From Pannonibacter sp051860505 (GTDB taxonomy: Bacteria > Pseudomonadota > Alphaproteobacteria > Rhizobiales > Stappiaceae), in NCBI RefSeq assembly GCF_051860505.1, contig NZ_JBHYDX010000012.1, positions 1 to 64,000 of the forward strand: a DNA stretch of 64,000 nucleotides, in the 5' to 3' direction. Shown in pieces: positions 1 to 8,984 of the stretch. Under the pieces are notes generated by a model. The model was not told the DNA's origin. It searched no databases and saw only the letters and a program-made list of their open reading frames with translations. The position numbers and the translations under genes are program-made. The stretch's first letter is position 1; each line of letters starts with the position of its first letter.

Positions 1-144
1 CTGTTTCGATGCAAAACAGGGAATCACGGATCAACACCAAAGGGAATCCCGAATCTGGTCAGATACGACACGCTCTAATGTTCCTGACCAGGCTGACTTC
101 CGACGCCTTGAGATTCAACGGCCTCCCATGCCCCCCACCCCTTA

Positions 145-167
145 CCCCTCCCCACGAGGGGGAGGGG
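145..167. repeat. GC-rich hairpin repeat downstream of grpE
   Basis: A perfect 9-bp inverted repeat, CCCCTCCCC / GGGGAGGGG with loop ACGAG, lies 64 bp beyond the grpE stop. No T-run follows on the minus strand, so it is not a classical intrinsic terminator. From memory, C/G-block hairpins of this form are scattered between genes in many Hyphomicrobiales genomes. The rest of 1-230 holds no gene I can support. Confidence 0.5.
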
Positions 168-230
168 AGTGGAGAGGTCTCGACATGGCCGCAAAGGGCT
201 TGCGTCCCGGCACCAAAGCCGGGCAGCCGA

Positions 231-830
231 TCAGGCGGTGGTGTCGACGCTGGCGTCCTGGGCCGGGGCGTCCTTCGGGCCGCCCTTGGCAACGCCGACG
301 AGGGCCGGGCGCAGCACGCGGTCAGCGATGGCGTAGCCAGCCTGTACCACCTGGACGACGGTGTTGTTCGGCACGTTCGGGTTCGGCACCTCGAACATGG
401 CCTGATGGAAGTTCGGGTCGAACTTCTGGCCCATCGGATCGAGCTTCTTGACGCCGTGCTTGTCGAGCTGGTTCAAGAACTCGCGCTCGGTCATTTCCAC
501 GCCTTCGATCAGCGCGATCAGGCCGGCATCGGCGCTGTCACGCGCATCACCCGGCAGCGCTTCGAGCGCGCGGCGCAGGTTGTCGGAGACGGTCAGCACG
601 TCGCGGGCAAAGCCTGCTACGGCGTACTGGCGGATGTCCTTGATTTCCTTTTCGGTGCGGCGGCGCAGGTTTTCCATTTCCGCCATCACGCGCAGGGCGC
701 GATCCTTGAGTTCGGCGTTCTCGGCCCGGAGCGCCTCGACGGGATCAAGGCCAGCCTCGTTGCCCGCGCCGGTGTCGGCAGCGGTGGCAGCATCATCCGC
801 CGGGGGAGTGTTGGTCTCGTCGGTCATCAT
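231..830 (-). CDS. grpE: GrpE, nucleotide exchange factor of the DnaK chaperone
   Basis: GrpE is a cytoplasmic homodimer that releases ADP from DnaK during substrate cycling. The 199-residue protein has the family layout. Residues about 1-30 are disordered, acidic and Ala-rich. A long coiled-coil helix follows (LRAENAELKDRALRVMAEMEN, about residues 34-55, then RRRTEKEIKD). The C-terminal beta domain carries the signature run FDPNFHQAMFEVP and ends GYAIADRVLRPALVGV. The start at 830 has AGGGA six bases upstream; a second ATG follows immediately. The 186-bp gap to trxA probably holds its promoter; I saw no convincing sigma-32 site. hrcA and dnaK are not in the window. Confidence 0.95.
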   Translation of the reverse strand: MMTDETNTPPADDAATAADTGAGNEAGLDPVEALRAENAELKDRALRVMAEMENLRRRTEKEIKDIRQYAVAGFARDVLTVSDNLRRALEALPGDARDSADAGLIALIEGVEMTEREFLNQLDKHGVKKLDPMGQKFDPNFHQAMFEVPNPNVPNNTVVQVVQAGYAIADRVLRPALVGVAKGGPKDAPAQDASVDTTA

Positions 831-1016
831 TCAAAATCCCTGAGTTTCGGGAACACATGCAAAGGCCGGTTCGCCGCAGGCCAGCCGGGCATCGGGGCAG
901 TGCGATCACGCAGCTTGACCCTTGCGGCTTGCCCGGGGCTGGAACCGGCCCTTGGTGGTCTTTACCTCGCCCGGTGCTGTCTGCCAACCGGCAGATGCAT
1001 GGGGCAGCGCTTCAGA

Positions 1017-1337
1017 TCAAAGCGCGTTCTTGATCCAGTCGGCCAGCTTGCCCTTCGGAGCTGCGCCCACCTGGGTGGCCATCGGCTCGCCGTTCTTGAA
1101 CAGGATCAGCATCGGGATGGAGCGAACGCCATATTTCATGGCCATCGCCTGGTTTTCGTCGATGTTGATCTTGGCGATCTTCACCTGGCCGGCCATCTCC
1201 TCGGAGATTTCCTCGAGCGCGGGAGCGATCATCTTGCACGGACCGCACCATTCCGCCCAGAAGTCGACAACGACGGGCTCGGAAGAGTTCAGGACGTCCG
1301 CGTCAAAGCTGGCGTCGGTCACTTTGCTGGTTGCCAT
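1017..1337 (-). CDS. trxA: Thioredoxin 1
   Basis: A 106-residue cytoplasmic thioredoxin that reduces protein disulfides, using electrons from thioredoxin reductase. The active site WCGPC is intact (Cys31 and Cys34 counted from MATSK). The buried Asp in VVVDFWAEW, the cis-Pro loop in RSIPMLILF and the C-terminal WIKNAL helix are all present. An in-frame ATG five codons earlier gives MKVTV, but the domain begins naturally at MATSK. It lies 81 bp downstream of addA on the same strand, the usual Hyphomicrobiales order. Here grpE follows instead of the folC-accD genes I would expect. Confidence 0.95.
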   Translation of the reverse strand: MATSKVTDASFDADVLNSSEPVVVDFWAEWCGPCKMIAPALEEISEEMAGQVKIAKINIDENQAMAMKYGVRSIPMLILFKNGEPMATQVGAAPKGKLADWIKNAL

Positions 1338-1418
1338 GACAGTCACTTTCACGTGCGGGCGACGGGGAGACTCGCCCTTGTTGCGTTGTTTGGAACGTAG
1401 GTAGGCCGAAGCCGTCCG

Positions 1419-4400
1419 TCAAGTCAGGGAGGCCGTGCTCTTGAGCCGCATCAGGATTGCGTCCAATGCAGTATTGTCCACCGGCATCAGTCGCGGCACG
1501 GATGTCCAAAGCAGCGCCGCCTCGACATCATGCCTCGGATAGATCTCAAGGAGCAATGCCCGGTAGACGGCAAGCTGGGCAAGATAGTCGGGCGGAATGC
1601 CTGTGGCATCCTCCGGCACATGCCGGTTGGTCTTGTAGTCGAGGATCAGCACCCGCTCTGCCGTGACCACCAGCCGGTCGATCTGTCCGGTGACCTGCAC
1701 GGTGATGCCGTCCGCTGCCACAAGCTGCCCGGTGATCGGCACTTCGGCGAGGCCCCCTTCCGCAAATAGCTCGGCGAACGCAGGATCCTCGACAATGCGC
1801 AGGACCTCTGACGTGAGTTCGTCGGCCCGGTTGGCAAAGCGGGGGGCAAGGCCGGAGGCGATGAGCCGCCCGGCAGCGGCAGCGCGCTCGCCGGCCGGCA
1901 AATCCGGCAGGGTTTCCAAAAGGCGATGCAGCAGACGGCCACGCTCCAGCGGCCAGGCCTCCGGCTGACGCCGTGCTTCCAGCACCGATAGGCCCGGCGT
2001 CGCCTCGATGCCTTCCTTCATCTCCATGGCCTCGAAGACGCGAGAGGGCTGCAGCCGTGGCATCCGCTTCGGGCTCTCGACAGGTCGCAGGAGCCAGTCG
2101 GGCAGAGGCGAGGGAGCGGGGGCGGTGGCAACCGTCGTCGCATGCGGCCGGGCGACGGGCGCGGCGTCGGCTGCCGTTCCGGGCTTGCGCCAGTCCCAGG
2201 CGATCACCTGACCGTCCGGGCCCTTGCGCTCGACGGCCTCCGGCTTCAGCGCGCTGGCGATCAGCTGATACCAGCAGCCGTCCTTTGGGCCTTTCTTCGG
2301 CGCCCAGCCGCAGACGATCAGCCGGTCCTCGGCGCGGGTCATGGCGACATACAAGAGCCGCCTGTATTCCTCTTCCGCTCCCTGCCGGGCGTTGGCAATT
2401 GCGTCGTCCTGCCAGGCCATCCGCTCGTCCTTCGGCGGCAGCCAGACGAGGGCGGGCGGCGTCAGCGGATCGCGCCCACGCGGAAAGGGCAGGAAACTCG
2501 GGTCATGGATGGCGCTGGCCGGTGCGCTGCCTGGATCGACCAAAATGACGATCGGCGCTTCCAGTCCCTTCGACCCATGCACCGTCATGATGCGCACGAG
2601 GCCGCTGGCGTTGGTCAGCTCGCGCTTGATCTCGGTTGGCGCGGCGGCGAGCCAGGCGAGAAAGCCTTCCAGCCCCGGAATGCCGGTCTGCTCGTAGCCC
2701 ATGGCCAGCGCAAGGAACTCGTCCAGCACGTCATCCACCTCCGCCCCCATGCGGGCGCGGAAGGCCCGGCGACCGCCATCGACCGACAGGAGGCGGGCGT
2801 AGAACTCGAAGGGCGGCATGAAGTCCGCCCGCGCGCGCCAGGTCTCGAGCTGCCGCCGCACGGCCTCCCAGGCGGCATCCTGATCGGCCCGCTTCAGCAG
2901 CGCCTGCCACAGGGTCCCCGCACGCAGGCGCTCCGGGGTCTCGCGGGCGAGCGTCAGCAGCGCGTCGTCGTCCAGGCCGAACAGGGGGCTCTTCAGCACG
3001 GCGGCCAGCGACAGGTCGTCCTCGGGAAGCAAGATGAAGCGGCCGAGCGCGACCAGGTCCATGACGGCGATGTGCTCGGTCAGCACCAGCCGGTCGCTGC
3101 CGGCGGCCGGCACGCCGAGCCGCTTCATTTCGCGGTTCAACGCCTCGACGAAGGGCCCGCGCTTGCGCACCAGCACCATGACGTCACCCGGCCCGGCGGT
3201 GCCCTCGTCCATCCACTGGCGCAGCGTTTCGGCAATCCGCCGGGCAACGCGCAGCATCGGCGAGCCGGCACCGAGATGGTCGACCGGAAGCGTCCAGTCA
3301 TCCGGCTCCTCGGTGTCCAGCTCTTCCTCCAGCGGCCAAATCTCGATGAGGCCCGGATCGCGGCGGATCGCCTCGTGCACCGGCGCCTTCAGGTCCTGCG
3401 ACAGGCCGGCATGGGCCTCCGGCGCCTCGAACACCTTGTCGACGGCGCGGAGGACATCCGGCGTGGAGCGGAAGGAAAGCTGCAGCTCGACAGGGTGGAA
3501 CGGCTGCTGCGCCTCACTTGCCCGCTTGTCGAAATAGCGCCGCATCTCGTCGAAATAGGCTGGCACTGCGCCCTGGAACGAGTAGATCGACTGTTTCTCG
3601 TCGCCCACGGCAAAGATGGTGCGCGGGCCGCGTCGGGCGCCGACGCCGGCAAAGAACTCCTCGGCCAGCGCCGTCACCACCTGCCACTGGCGCGGGCTGG
3701 TGTCCTGCGCCTCGTCGACGAGGATGTGGTCGAGTCCCTGGTCCAGCTTGTACTGCACCCACTGGGCCGCATCGGAGTTGGAGAGGAGATTGGCGGTGCG
3801 GACCACCAGATCCTCGAAGTCGAGCATCCCCCGCCGCGCCTTGCCCGCCTCGTAGTCGGCAATGACGCCATCGGCAAGCCGCAGGATGGCAGCCGTCACC
3901 TCGAAGGCCCTGAGCGCGCGGCGCCGGTCGAGGAGGACCATGAGCCGTTCCTGTTCGGCCTGCATCTGCTCCAGCACGTCCGGGAATCGGTCGGCCACCT
4001 TCTTGGTGGCGAGGCTCTTCGTCGGGGTCAGTTTCTGGGTGAAGAACACCGAGAGCCAGGCCGCCTCGAAGCTCGCCTGGCCCGGACTGCCCGGCTTCAG
4101 CGTCGCAGCGGCGGCCACCAGCTTGTCGGCAGCCTTGAGGTCGTTGGCCGAGCCGTAGCGCAGGGCCTCGGCCACGGCAAGGGGATCGCGGATCAGCCGA
4201 GCGTTGCGCATCTCGTCGGCGATCGCGGCTTCGCTCTCTCCAACAGGGATGCCGAAGCTCTGGCGCAATTCGGTGAGCGCCAGCTCCAGGTCGCCCGCGT
4301 CGACCAGCCAGCGCGCCAGCGCGTCGCGCCGGGCAATCGCGTCTGCCATCAGTTCCTCGACGGTGCTGTCGCCCATCTGCGTGATCAGCAGGCTCAGCGA

Positions 4401-4940
4401 CTGGCCAAGGGCGCTGTCCGGCGTCGTCTCGGCGGCATGCAGGACGCGCGCGCGCGCTTCCGCCATCAGTTCGGCGGCGAGCCGGTCGTCGAGCACCGAG
4501 AAATGCCCGGCGACATTGGCCTCCAGCGGAAACTGGTGCAGCAAGGCCTCGCAGAAGGCGTGGATGGTCTGGATCCTCAGGCCGCCCGGGGTCTCCAGCG
4601 CCTTGGCGAAGAGCCGGCGGGCCGTGGCGAGCCGCGCGGCCGAGGGGGCCGTGCCGTCGATGTCGGTGAGCGCTGAGGAAAGTGCGGCATCATCAAGCCC
4701 GACCCACTCGCCTAGCAGGCGGAACACGCGGGTCGCCATTTCCGCGGCAGCCGCCTTGGTGAAGGTGAGGCAGAGGATGCGCGAGGGGTCGGTGCCGCCC
4801 AGCAGCAGCCGCACGACGCGGCGGGACAGGACGAAGGTCTTGCCGGAGCCAGCGTTGGCGCTCACCCAGGCGGAGGCGCCGGGCCGCGAGGCAAGGTCCT
4901 GGCGCTGGCGGGTGGCGAGCGGGATCTGCGGCTTGCTCAT
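1419..4940 (-). CDS. addA: AddA helicase-nuclease subunit, double-strand break repair
   Basis: AddA is the UvrD/RecB-family helicase and nuclease subunit of AddAB, which resects double-strand ends at Chi sites for RecA loading. The protein has 1173 residues, typical for the alphaproteobacterial type. Walker A is ANAGSGKT at about residues 28-35. Further helicase motifs are LVDEAQDTSPRQW, AVGDEKQSIYSFQGA and MTVHGSKGLEAPIV, followed by LLYVAMTRAEDRL. The C-terminal RecB-type nuclease core is LILDYKTNR, with the Asp and Lys of the catalytic motif. The start MSKPQ overlaps the addB stop by four bases (ATGA), which decides it over an ATG nine codons upstream and shows translational coupling. Confidence 0.97.
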   Translation of the reverse strand: MSKPQIPLATRQRQDLASRPGASAWVSANAGSGKTFVLSRRVVRLLLGGTDPSRILCLTFTKAAAAEMATRVFRLLGEWVGLDDAALSSALTDIDGTAPSAARLATARRLFAKALETPGGLRIQTIHAFCEALLHQFPLEANVAGHFSVLDDRLAAELMAEARARVLHAAETTPDSALGQSLSLLITQMGDSTVEELMADAIARRDALARWLVDAGDLELALTELRQSFGIPVGESEAAIADEMRNARLIRDPLAVAEALRYGSANDLKAADKLVAAAATLKPGSPGQASFEAAWLSVFFTQKLTPTKSLATKKVADRFPDVLEQMQAEQERLMVLLDRRRALRAFEVTAAILRLADGVIADYEAGKARRGMLDFEDLVVRTANLLSNSDAAQWVQYKLDQGLDHILVDEAQDTSPRQWQVVTALAEEFFAGVGARRGPRTIFAVGDEKQSIYSFQGAVPAYFDEMRRYFDKRASEAQQPFHPVELQLSFRSTPDVLRAVDKVFEAPEAHAGLSQDLKAPVHEAIRRDPGLIEIWPLEEELDTEEPDDWTLPVDHLGAGSPMLRVARRIAETLRQWMDEGTAGPGDVMVLVRKRGPFVEALNREMKRLGVPAAGSDRLVLTEHIAVMDLVALGRFILLPEDDLSLAAVLKSPLFGLDDDALLTLARETPERLRAGTLWQALLKRADQDAAWEAVRRQLETWRARADFMPPFEFYARLLSVDGGRRAFRARMGAEVDDVLDEFLALAMGYEQTGIPGLEGFLAWLAAAPTEIKRELTNASGLVRIMTVHGSKGLEAPIVILVDPGSAPASAIHDPSFLPFPRGRDPLTPPALVWLPPKDERMAWQDDAIANARQGAEEEYRRLLYVAMTRAEDRLIVCGWAPKKGPKDGCWYQLIASALKPEAVERKGPDGQVIAWDWRKPGTAADAAPVARPHATTVATAPAPSPLPDWLLRPVESPKRMPRLQPSRVFEAMEMKEGIEATPGLSVLEARRQPEAWPLERGRLLHRLLETLPDLPAGERAAAAGRLIASGLAPRFANRADELTSEVLRIVEDPAFAELFAEGGLAEVPITGQLVAADGITVQVTGQIDRLVVTAERVLILDYKTNRHVPEDATGIPPDYLAQLAVYRALLLEIYPRHDVEAALLWTSVPRLMPVDNTALDAILMRLKSTASLT

Positions 4941-7900
4941 TCGCCCTCTCCTCCGCCAATCGCCCATTCCTTGACACGGGCCAGATGGTCGTAGGGCCCG
5001 TTCATGTCGCGTTCCTTTTCCACACGCGCGCGGGACAGATAGCCCTTCGCTTCATCCTGATAGGCGGCGATGAGGGCTTCCAGCCGCCGCCACGAAGCTT
5101 CCGCCAGTTCGCCGACGCTCATGTCCTTCGGCGTGCGTCCCTGTTCGCTCAAGGCCTCGCGCGCGCCTTTCAGCTGCAGGTAAAGCAGCTCGGACACGGG
5201 CCGCTCGGAGGGAATGCCGGCGAAGCCGCCACGGGCGATCATCGCCACTTCCAGCGGCAGCTGCGGCGACAGGAGCGCATCGACCTGCTTCTGGCTCGGT
5301 GCCTGGCCGGTCTTGTAGTCGATGACCGACAGGGTGCCGTCGGTCAGGAGATCGATGCGGTCGGCGCGGCCCGTCAGCCGGAAGTCCGCACCCGGCAGCA
5401 CCAGCTCCGCCCCGCCGCCGATCTCGACGAAGCGGTTGGAGACACGGGGGTCGCGCGCACGCTCCCAGGCGACGAAACCTTCGGCGATGCGCAGGAAGCG
5501 TGGCCACCACAGCGCCCGCACGGCCGGGAAGGCATCCAGCGGCGCAAACACCTCCTCGCCAATTTCCGTCAGGCGGGCGACGGCGGTGTGATCGAAGGGG
5601 CCATCCCAGTCGGCGAGAAAACGCGCCAGCGCGTCGTGGATGATCGTGCCCTTGTCTGCCGCCCCCGGTGCACCGCCAACCGGATCGACCGGCTCGAGAC
5701 CCAGCACGCGGCGGGCGAAGATGGCGTAAGGGTCACGCACCAGCCGCTCGATCTCCGTCACCGACAGCTGGCGCGGCCGGGCGGGCAGCGGCGGCTTCGG
5801 GTCGGGTCGGGGCGCAGGGGTCACCGGTCCGTCCGGGCGGTCGAGACGGGTGGTGAGGTCCAGCCAGCGGCGGCCGCGCGCGGCCATCTCCGCCTCTGCC
5901 TGCGGTCCGGCCAGGGTCAGCAGCCTTTGCAGCCAGCGCGAGGTTACTGTTGGCGCGCCATCGGCACGGGCCGCGCGGGACAGGATCACGCGCCGCGCGC
6001 CCAGCCCTTGCACGAAGTCATGCGCGCCGGCGCCGATGCGGCGTTCCGGCGGTTCCAGCCCGAGGTCGCGCTTCATCGGCCGGTTCAGCCAGGGATCGTT
6101 GCGGGTGCGCTGCGGCCAGACGCCCTCGTTGAGGCCGCCAAGGATGACCAGATCCGGCCGCTGCAGACGCGCTTCCATCGGCCCGAGGATCTGGATGCGC
6201 GGATCGCCCGGTAGCCGGCGGCGCACGGCTGTGCCCGCAATCAACGCCGAGAACACGGAGGGCCACTCGCGCGCCGGCACGGCAAGCCCGGCGCGGCCCG
6301 ATTCCATCAGGCCGGCGAGGGCGAGGGCCAGCGCGTCGCCGGTCTCGCCGCGATAGAGTTCCGCCTCGCTGCCCGTCTCGTCGCCGGCGATGGCCTTCAG
6401 CACCTCGGCATGGGCGCTGGCCAGCTCGACAACGGGCACGGGTTCCACCTGCCCGGCCAGGCGCTCCAGCGGCTCAAGGGCAGTGCGCAGGCGGGCGACG
6501 AGATCCTCCACGGCGGTCCAGTCCGCCTCGACCAGCTTCTTCCAGCGCGGCACATGCGCGCCCTCGGATGCCAGACGCGCGGCGGCGATGGCTTCGACCA
6601 GCCCCCCGGAGCCCAGGCGCGGCAAGGGACCGCGCAGGACGCCGCGTTCCAGCGAACGGGCCGCGGCGCGGATTTCCTTTGCCGGCAAACCAAGACGGGC
6701 AAGCGGGTGTTTCAGGAGCGCCAGGAGATCCAGCGGCACGCAGCCTTCCAGTGCCAGCCGGGCGGCGAGCATGGCGAGCACGGCGGGCGGCGTTTGGTCG
6801 AGCGGTCGCCCGGCGCTGTCGTCCACGGTGATCGACCAGCGGCCCAGCTCCTCGGCGACACGGCGGGCGAGCAGGCGGTCGGGCGAGACGAGGGCAGCCG
6901 TCTCGCCGCGCTCCAGCGCCTCGCGCAGGGCAATGGCGACAGCCAGCGCCTCTTCGGCCTCGTTGCGGGCGGTGAGCAGTTCCACTTCGGCCAGCGCCTC
7001 CGCCCGCTCTTCGGGCGAGACGCGGGCAAGATAGCCGGTCCAGCGGTCGGTGGTGGCAGCCGGGCGCAGGGCCTCGCTGACGAGGCGCGCGCGGGCGACA
7101 AGCCGGGGGCTTTCCGGCGGGCAGAGCGCCAGCACGTCGCGGCGCAGCACCTTCAGCCGGTCGAGCAGCAGCTTCAGGCCATATTGCGGATGGCCGCTGA
7201 CGCTGCCTTCGGTAAAGGCGGGGGCGGGATGTTTCGCGCTGAGGCGCGGCTGCGGCGCGTCGCCGAGCGCCTCCCACGAGGCGTCATCCATGTCGAGATC
7301 GAGCCCCGGCAGGACGATGGCCCCGCGCGGCAGGTCGGCGACGGCGGCGAGCAGCTCGGCCGTGGCCGGAACCGATCCTGTGGAGCCGGCGACGATGACC
7401 GGGCCCTGTGGGGGCGACTGGTGCAACCGCGCGGCCTCGCGGCGGATGAGCGCAGAGCGGCGTGCCTTCGGGTCCATCGCGCCGCATTCCTCGAGATAGG
7501 CCGGCCAGGCCTTGCGCACGATGTCGAGGAATTCCAGCGTCACCTGCCAGTAGCGGGCGTGGTCATCCGGCACCAGGCGGGAGAGGTCGGACCAGTCCGC
7601 TTCCTCCGTCTCCAGCTCGTCCATCAGCGTGATGAGATCTCCCGCCAGCCAGGCGGCGTCGGCGGCGGAGGCCGGCAGGCCAAGCGGTTCGTCGGCGGAA
7701 AGCCGCAGTACCTCACGCCGCAGGGCCGCCTTCCAGCTCATCACCAGCCGGGTCATGGCGAGACGGCGTTCCAGCAGCGGCAGCTCAGGCGGCAGTGCCT
7801 CGCCATCGGCCACCGCCTCCAGCACCTGCGCTTCCTCGTCGACATCACCGAGCGGGCGGATGCGTGGCAACAGCACCGGACGGCCGCCGAAGATTTCCTG

Positions 7901-8086
7901 CACGAGCGCCGGCAGATTGCGCGCCGCGCGCCGTGTCGGCAGGTAGAGCGTGACGGTGGACAGGAGCAGCGGATCGTCCAGCGGCCGGAAGCCCTCGATC
8001 AGCCGGCCTTCGGCCAGCGCCACGATCAACTCGCGGGAGAAATCCGCAGAGGCCGGGATGGTGAAGATCCGCCGCGCCGCCGGCAT
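4937..8086 (-). CDS. addB: AddB subunit, alphaproteobacterial type
   Basis: AddB partners AddA; it has an inactivated helicase fold that recognises Chi and a second RecB-like nuclease domain. Length is 1049 residues. The nuclease motif LSVIDYKTGQ is intact near the C terminus, preceded by GTIIHDALARFL. In the Bacillus protein four cysteines bind an iron-sulfur cluster around this nuclease. Here the N-terminal position reads LVRDPYAIFARR and the C-terminal tail has no Cys, so no cluster is expected, as in other alphaproteobacterial AddB proteins. Its ATG shares one base with the murU stop, and its own stop overlaps addA, so the three genes form one coupled unit. Confidence 0.95.
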   Translation of the reverse strand: MPAARRIFTIPASADFSRELIVALAEGRLIEGFRPLDDPLLLSTVTLYLPTRRAARNLPALVQEIFGGRPVLLPRIRPLGDVDEEAQVLEAVADGEALPPELPLLERRLAMTRLVMSWKAALRREVLRLSADEPLGLPASAADAAWLAGDLITLMDELETEEADWSDLSRLVPDDHARYWQVTLEFLDIVRKAWPAYLEECGAMDPKARRSALIRREAARLHQSPPQGPVIVAGSTGSVPATAELLAAVADLPRGAIVLPGLDLDMDDASWEALGDAPQPRLSAKHPAPAFTEGSVSGHPQYGLKLLLDRLKVLRRDVLALCPPESPRLVARARLVSEALRPAATTDRWTGYLARVSPEERAEALAEVELLTARNEAEEALAVAIALREALERGETAALVSPDRLLARRVAEELGRWSITVDDSAGRPLDQTPPAVLAMLAARLALEGCVPLDLLALLKHPLARLGLPAKEIRAAARSLERGVLRGPLPRLGSGGLVEAIAAARLASEGAHVPRWKKLVEADWTAVEDLVARLRTALEPLERLAGQVEPVPVVELASAHAEVLKAIAGDETGSEAELYRGETGDALALALAGLMESGRAGLAVPAREWPSVFSALIAGTAVRRRLPGDPRIQILGPMEARLQRPDLVILGGLNEGVWPQRTRNDPWLNRPMKRDLGLEPPERRIGAGAHDFVQGLGARRVILSRAARADGAPTVTSRWLQRLLTLAGPQAEAEMAARGRRWLDLTTRLDRPDGPVTPAPRPDPKPPLPARPRQLSVTEIERLVRDPYAIFARRVLGLEPVDPVGGAPGAADKGTIIHDALARFLADWDGPFDHTAVARLTEIGEEVFAPLDAFPAVRALWWPRFLRIAEGFVAWERARDPRVSNRFVEIGGGAELVLPGADFRLTGRADRIDLLTDGTLSVIDYKTGQAPSQKQVDALLSPQLPLEVAMIARGGFAGIPSERPVSELLYLQLKGAREALSEQGRTPKDMSVGELAEASWRRLEALIAAYQDEAKGYLSRARVEKERDMNGPYDHLARVKEWAIGGGEGE

Positions 8087-8820
8087 CAGTCGGCGCTTTC
8101 GCGGACGGCGGCCTCGGCGGCGGCAATGTCCTTCGGCGTGCCGACGTGCAGCCAGATGCCTTCCATCAGGACGCCATGCAGGCGGCCTTCGGCAATGGCC
8201 CGGTCAAACAGCAGGTTGAGCGAGAACTTGCCCTCCGGCGCGCCGTCAAACAGGCGTGGCGAGAAGATCGCGGCCCCGGCATAGGCAAAGGGCGTGACAT
8301 AACGTTCCGGGCGACGGGTGAGACGGCCTTCCGTGTCCATCAGAAAGTCGCCGCGCCCCTCATAGCCGACCGAATTGATCAGATCGGAAATGAGCAGCAA
8401 GCCGTCCATGCGCTCGGGATCGAAGGCGTCGATCATGTGCTCGAGATTGGGCTTCACGCCCTCGATCCAGTAGGCCGTGTCGGCGTTGAGCAGGAAGAAG
8501 GGGTCATTGCCAAGCAACGGCAGGGCCTTGACCACGCCGCCGCCCGTCTCCAGCACACTGTCGCGTTCGTCGGAGATGATGATTTCCATGTCCTGACGCC
8601 GCCGGGCATGCACCTCGACGAGGTCGGCGAGGTAATGCACGTTGACGACGCAGCGCTTCACGCCCGCAGCTGCCAGCTTGTCCATCCCGTGGTCGATCAG
8701 CGCCTTGCCGTTCACCTCGATCAGCGGCTTCGGCGTCGTCGCCGTGATCGGTCGCATGCGCTTGCCGAGACCGGCGGCGAGGATCATGGCGGTGTGGGGG
8801 CGGAACGGGCGGGCAGACAT
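8086..8820 (-). CDS. murU: N-acetylmuramate alpha-1-phosphate uridylyltransferase (MurU-like)
   Basis: A 244-residue sugar-1-phosphate nucleotidyltransferase. The N-terminal signature AAGLGKRMRPIT followed by TPKPLIEVNGK binds the nucleotide and is typical of the family. Asp in NADTAYW and the late GIWLHVGTP segment complete the catalytic site. MurU makes UDP-MurNAc from MurNAc-1-P in the peptidoglycan recycling route that bypasses MurA. The specific call rests on the neighbouring AmgK kinase domain, the enzyme that supplies its substrate. I chose the ATG at 8820 (MSARPF), where homology begins; an ORF runs 37 codons further upstream across a terminator-like hairpin. The gene is coupled to addB by a one-base overlap. 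Confidence 0.85.
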   Translation of the reverse strand: MSARPFRPHTAMILAAGLGKRMRPITATTPKPLIEVNGKALIDHGMDKLAAAGVKRCVVNVHYLADLVEVHARRRQDMEIIISDERDSVLETGGGVVKALPLLGNDPFFLLNADTAYWIEGVKPNLEHMIDAFDPERMDGLLLISDLINSVGYEGRGDFLMDTEGRLTRRPERYVTPFAYAGAAIFSPRLFDGAPEGKFSLNLLFDRAIAEGRLHGVLMEGIWLHVGTPKDIAAAEAAVRESAD

Positions 8821-8840
8821 GACAGGAACCTGACTGGAGT

Positions 8841-8856
8841 GCGAACGACGGTTCGC
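8841..8856. promoter_or_regulatory. Palindrome upstream of murU-addBA
   Basis: GCGAAC-GACG-GTTCGC is a perfect 6-bp inverted repeat with a 4-bp spacer, 20 bp before the murU start. It may be an operator or a leader hairpin. It has the half-sites of the Gram-positive LexA box but not the GTTC-N7-GTTC form usual in alphaproteobacteria, so I do not call it an SOS box. Confidence 0.3.
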
Positions 8857-8865
8857 CAGAAAGTA

Positions 8866-8901
8866 AGAAAAGGGCAGCATGGTCTCAAGCCATGCTGCCC
8901 T
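8866..8901 (-). terminator. Intrinsic terminator after tsaE-amgK
   Basis: On the minus strand a perfect 12-bp stem (AGGGCAGCATGG / CCATGCTGCCCT, 7-base loop) is followed by TTTTCTT. It sits 84 bp beyond the tsaE-amgK stop and before murU, so murU-addBA probably has its own promoter or is read by partial read-through. Confidence 0.75.
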
Positions 8902-8984
8902 AGCTGTGACTGCTTCGCGGAGGGAGTGCAAGTGCGCCGCGCAGCGGCAGACGGTTGCAGCTGTCGCCGGGTCTTATCGCCGTG

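Noticed and set aside
831..1016. Sigma-32 promoter and trxA terminator in the trxA-grpE gap
   Set aside because: No convincing CTTGAA/CCCCAT pair; the CTGCC/GGCAG hairpin has no T-run.
2142..4676. 844-codon open frame on the plus strand opposite addA
   Set aside because: High-GC shadow of addA; no ribosome site or recognisable domain, while the minus-strand protein has complete AddA motifs.
6410..8284. 624-codon plus-strand frame opposite addB
   Set aside because: Antisense shadow with random-looking Arg/Gly/Gln composition and no domain.
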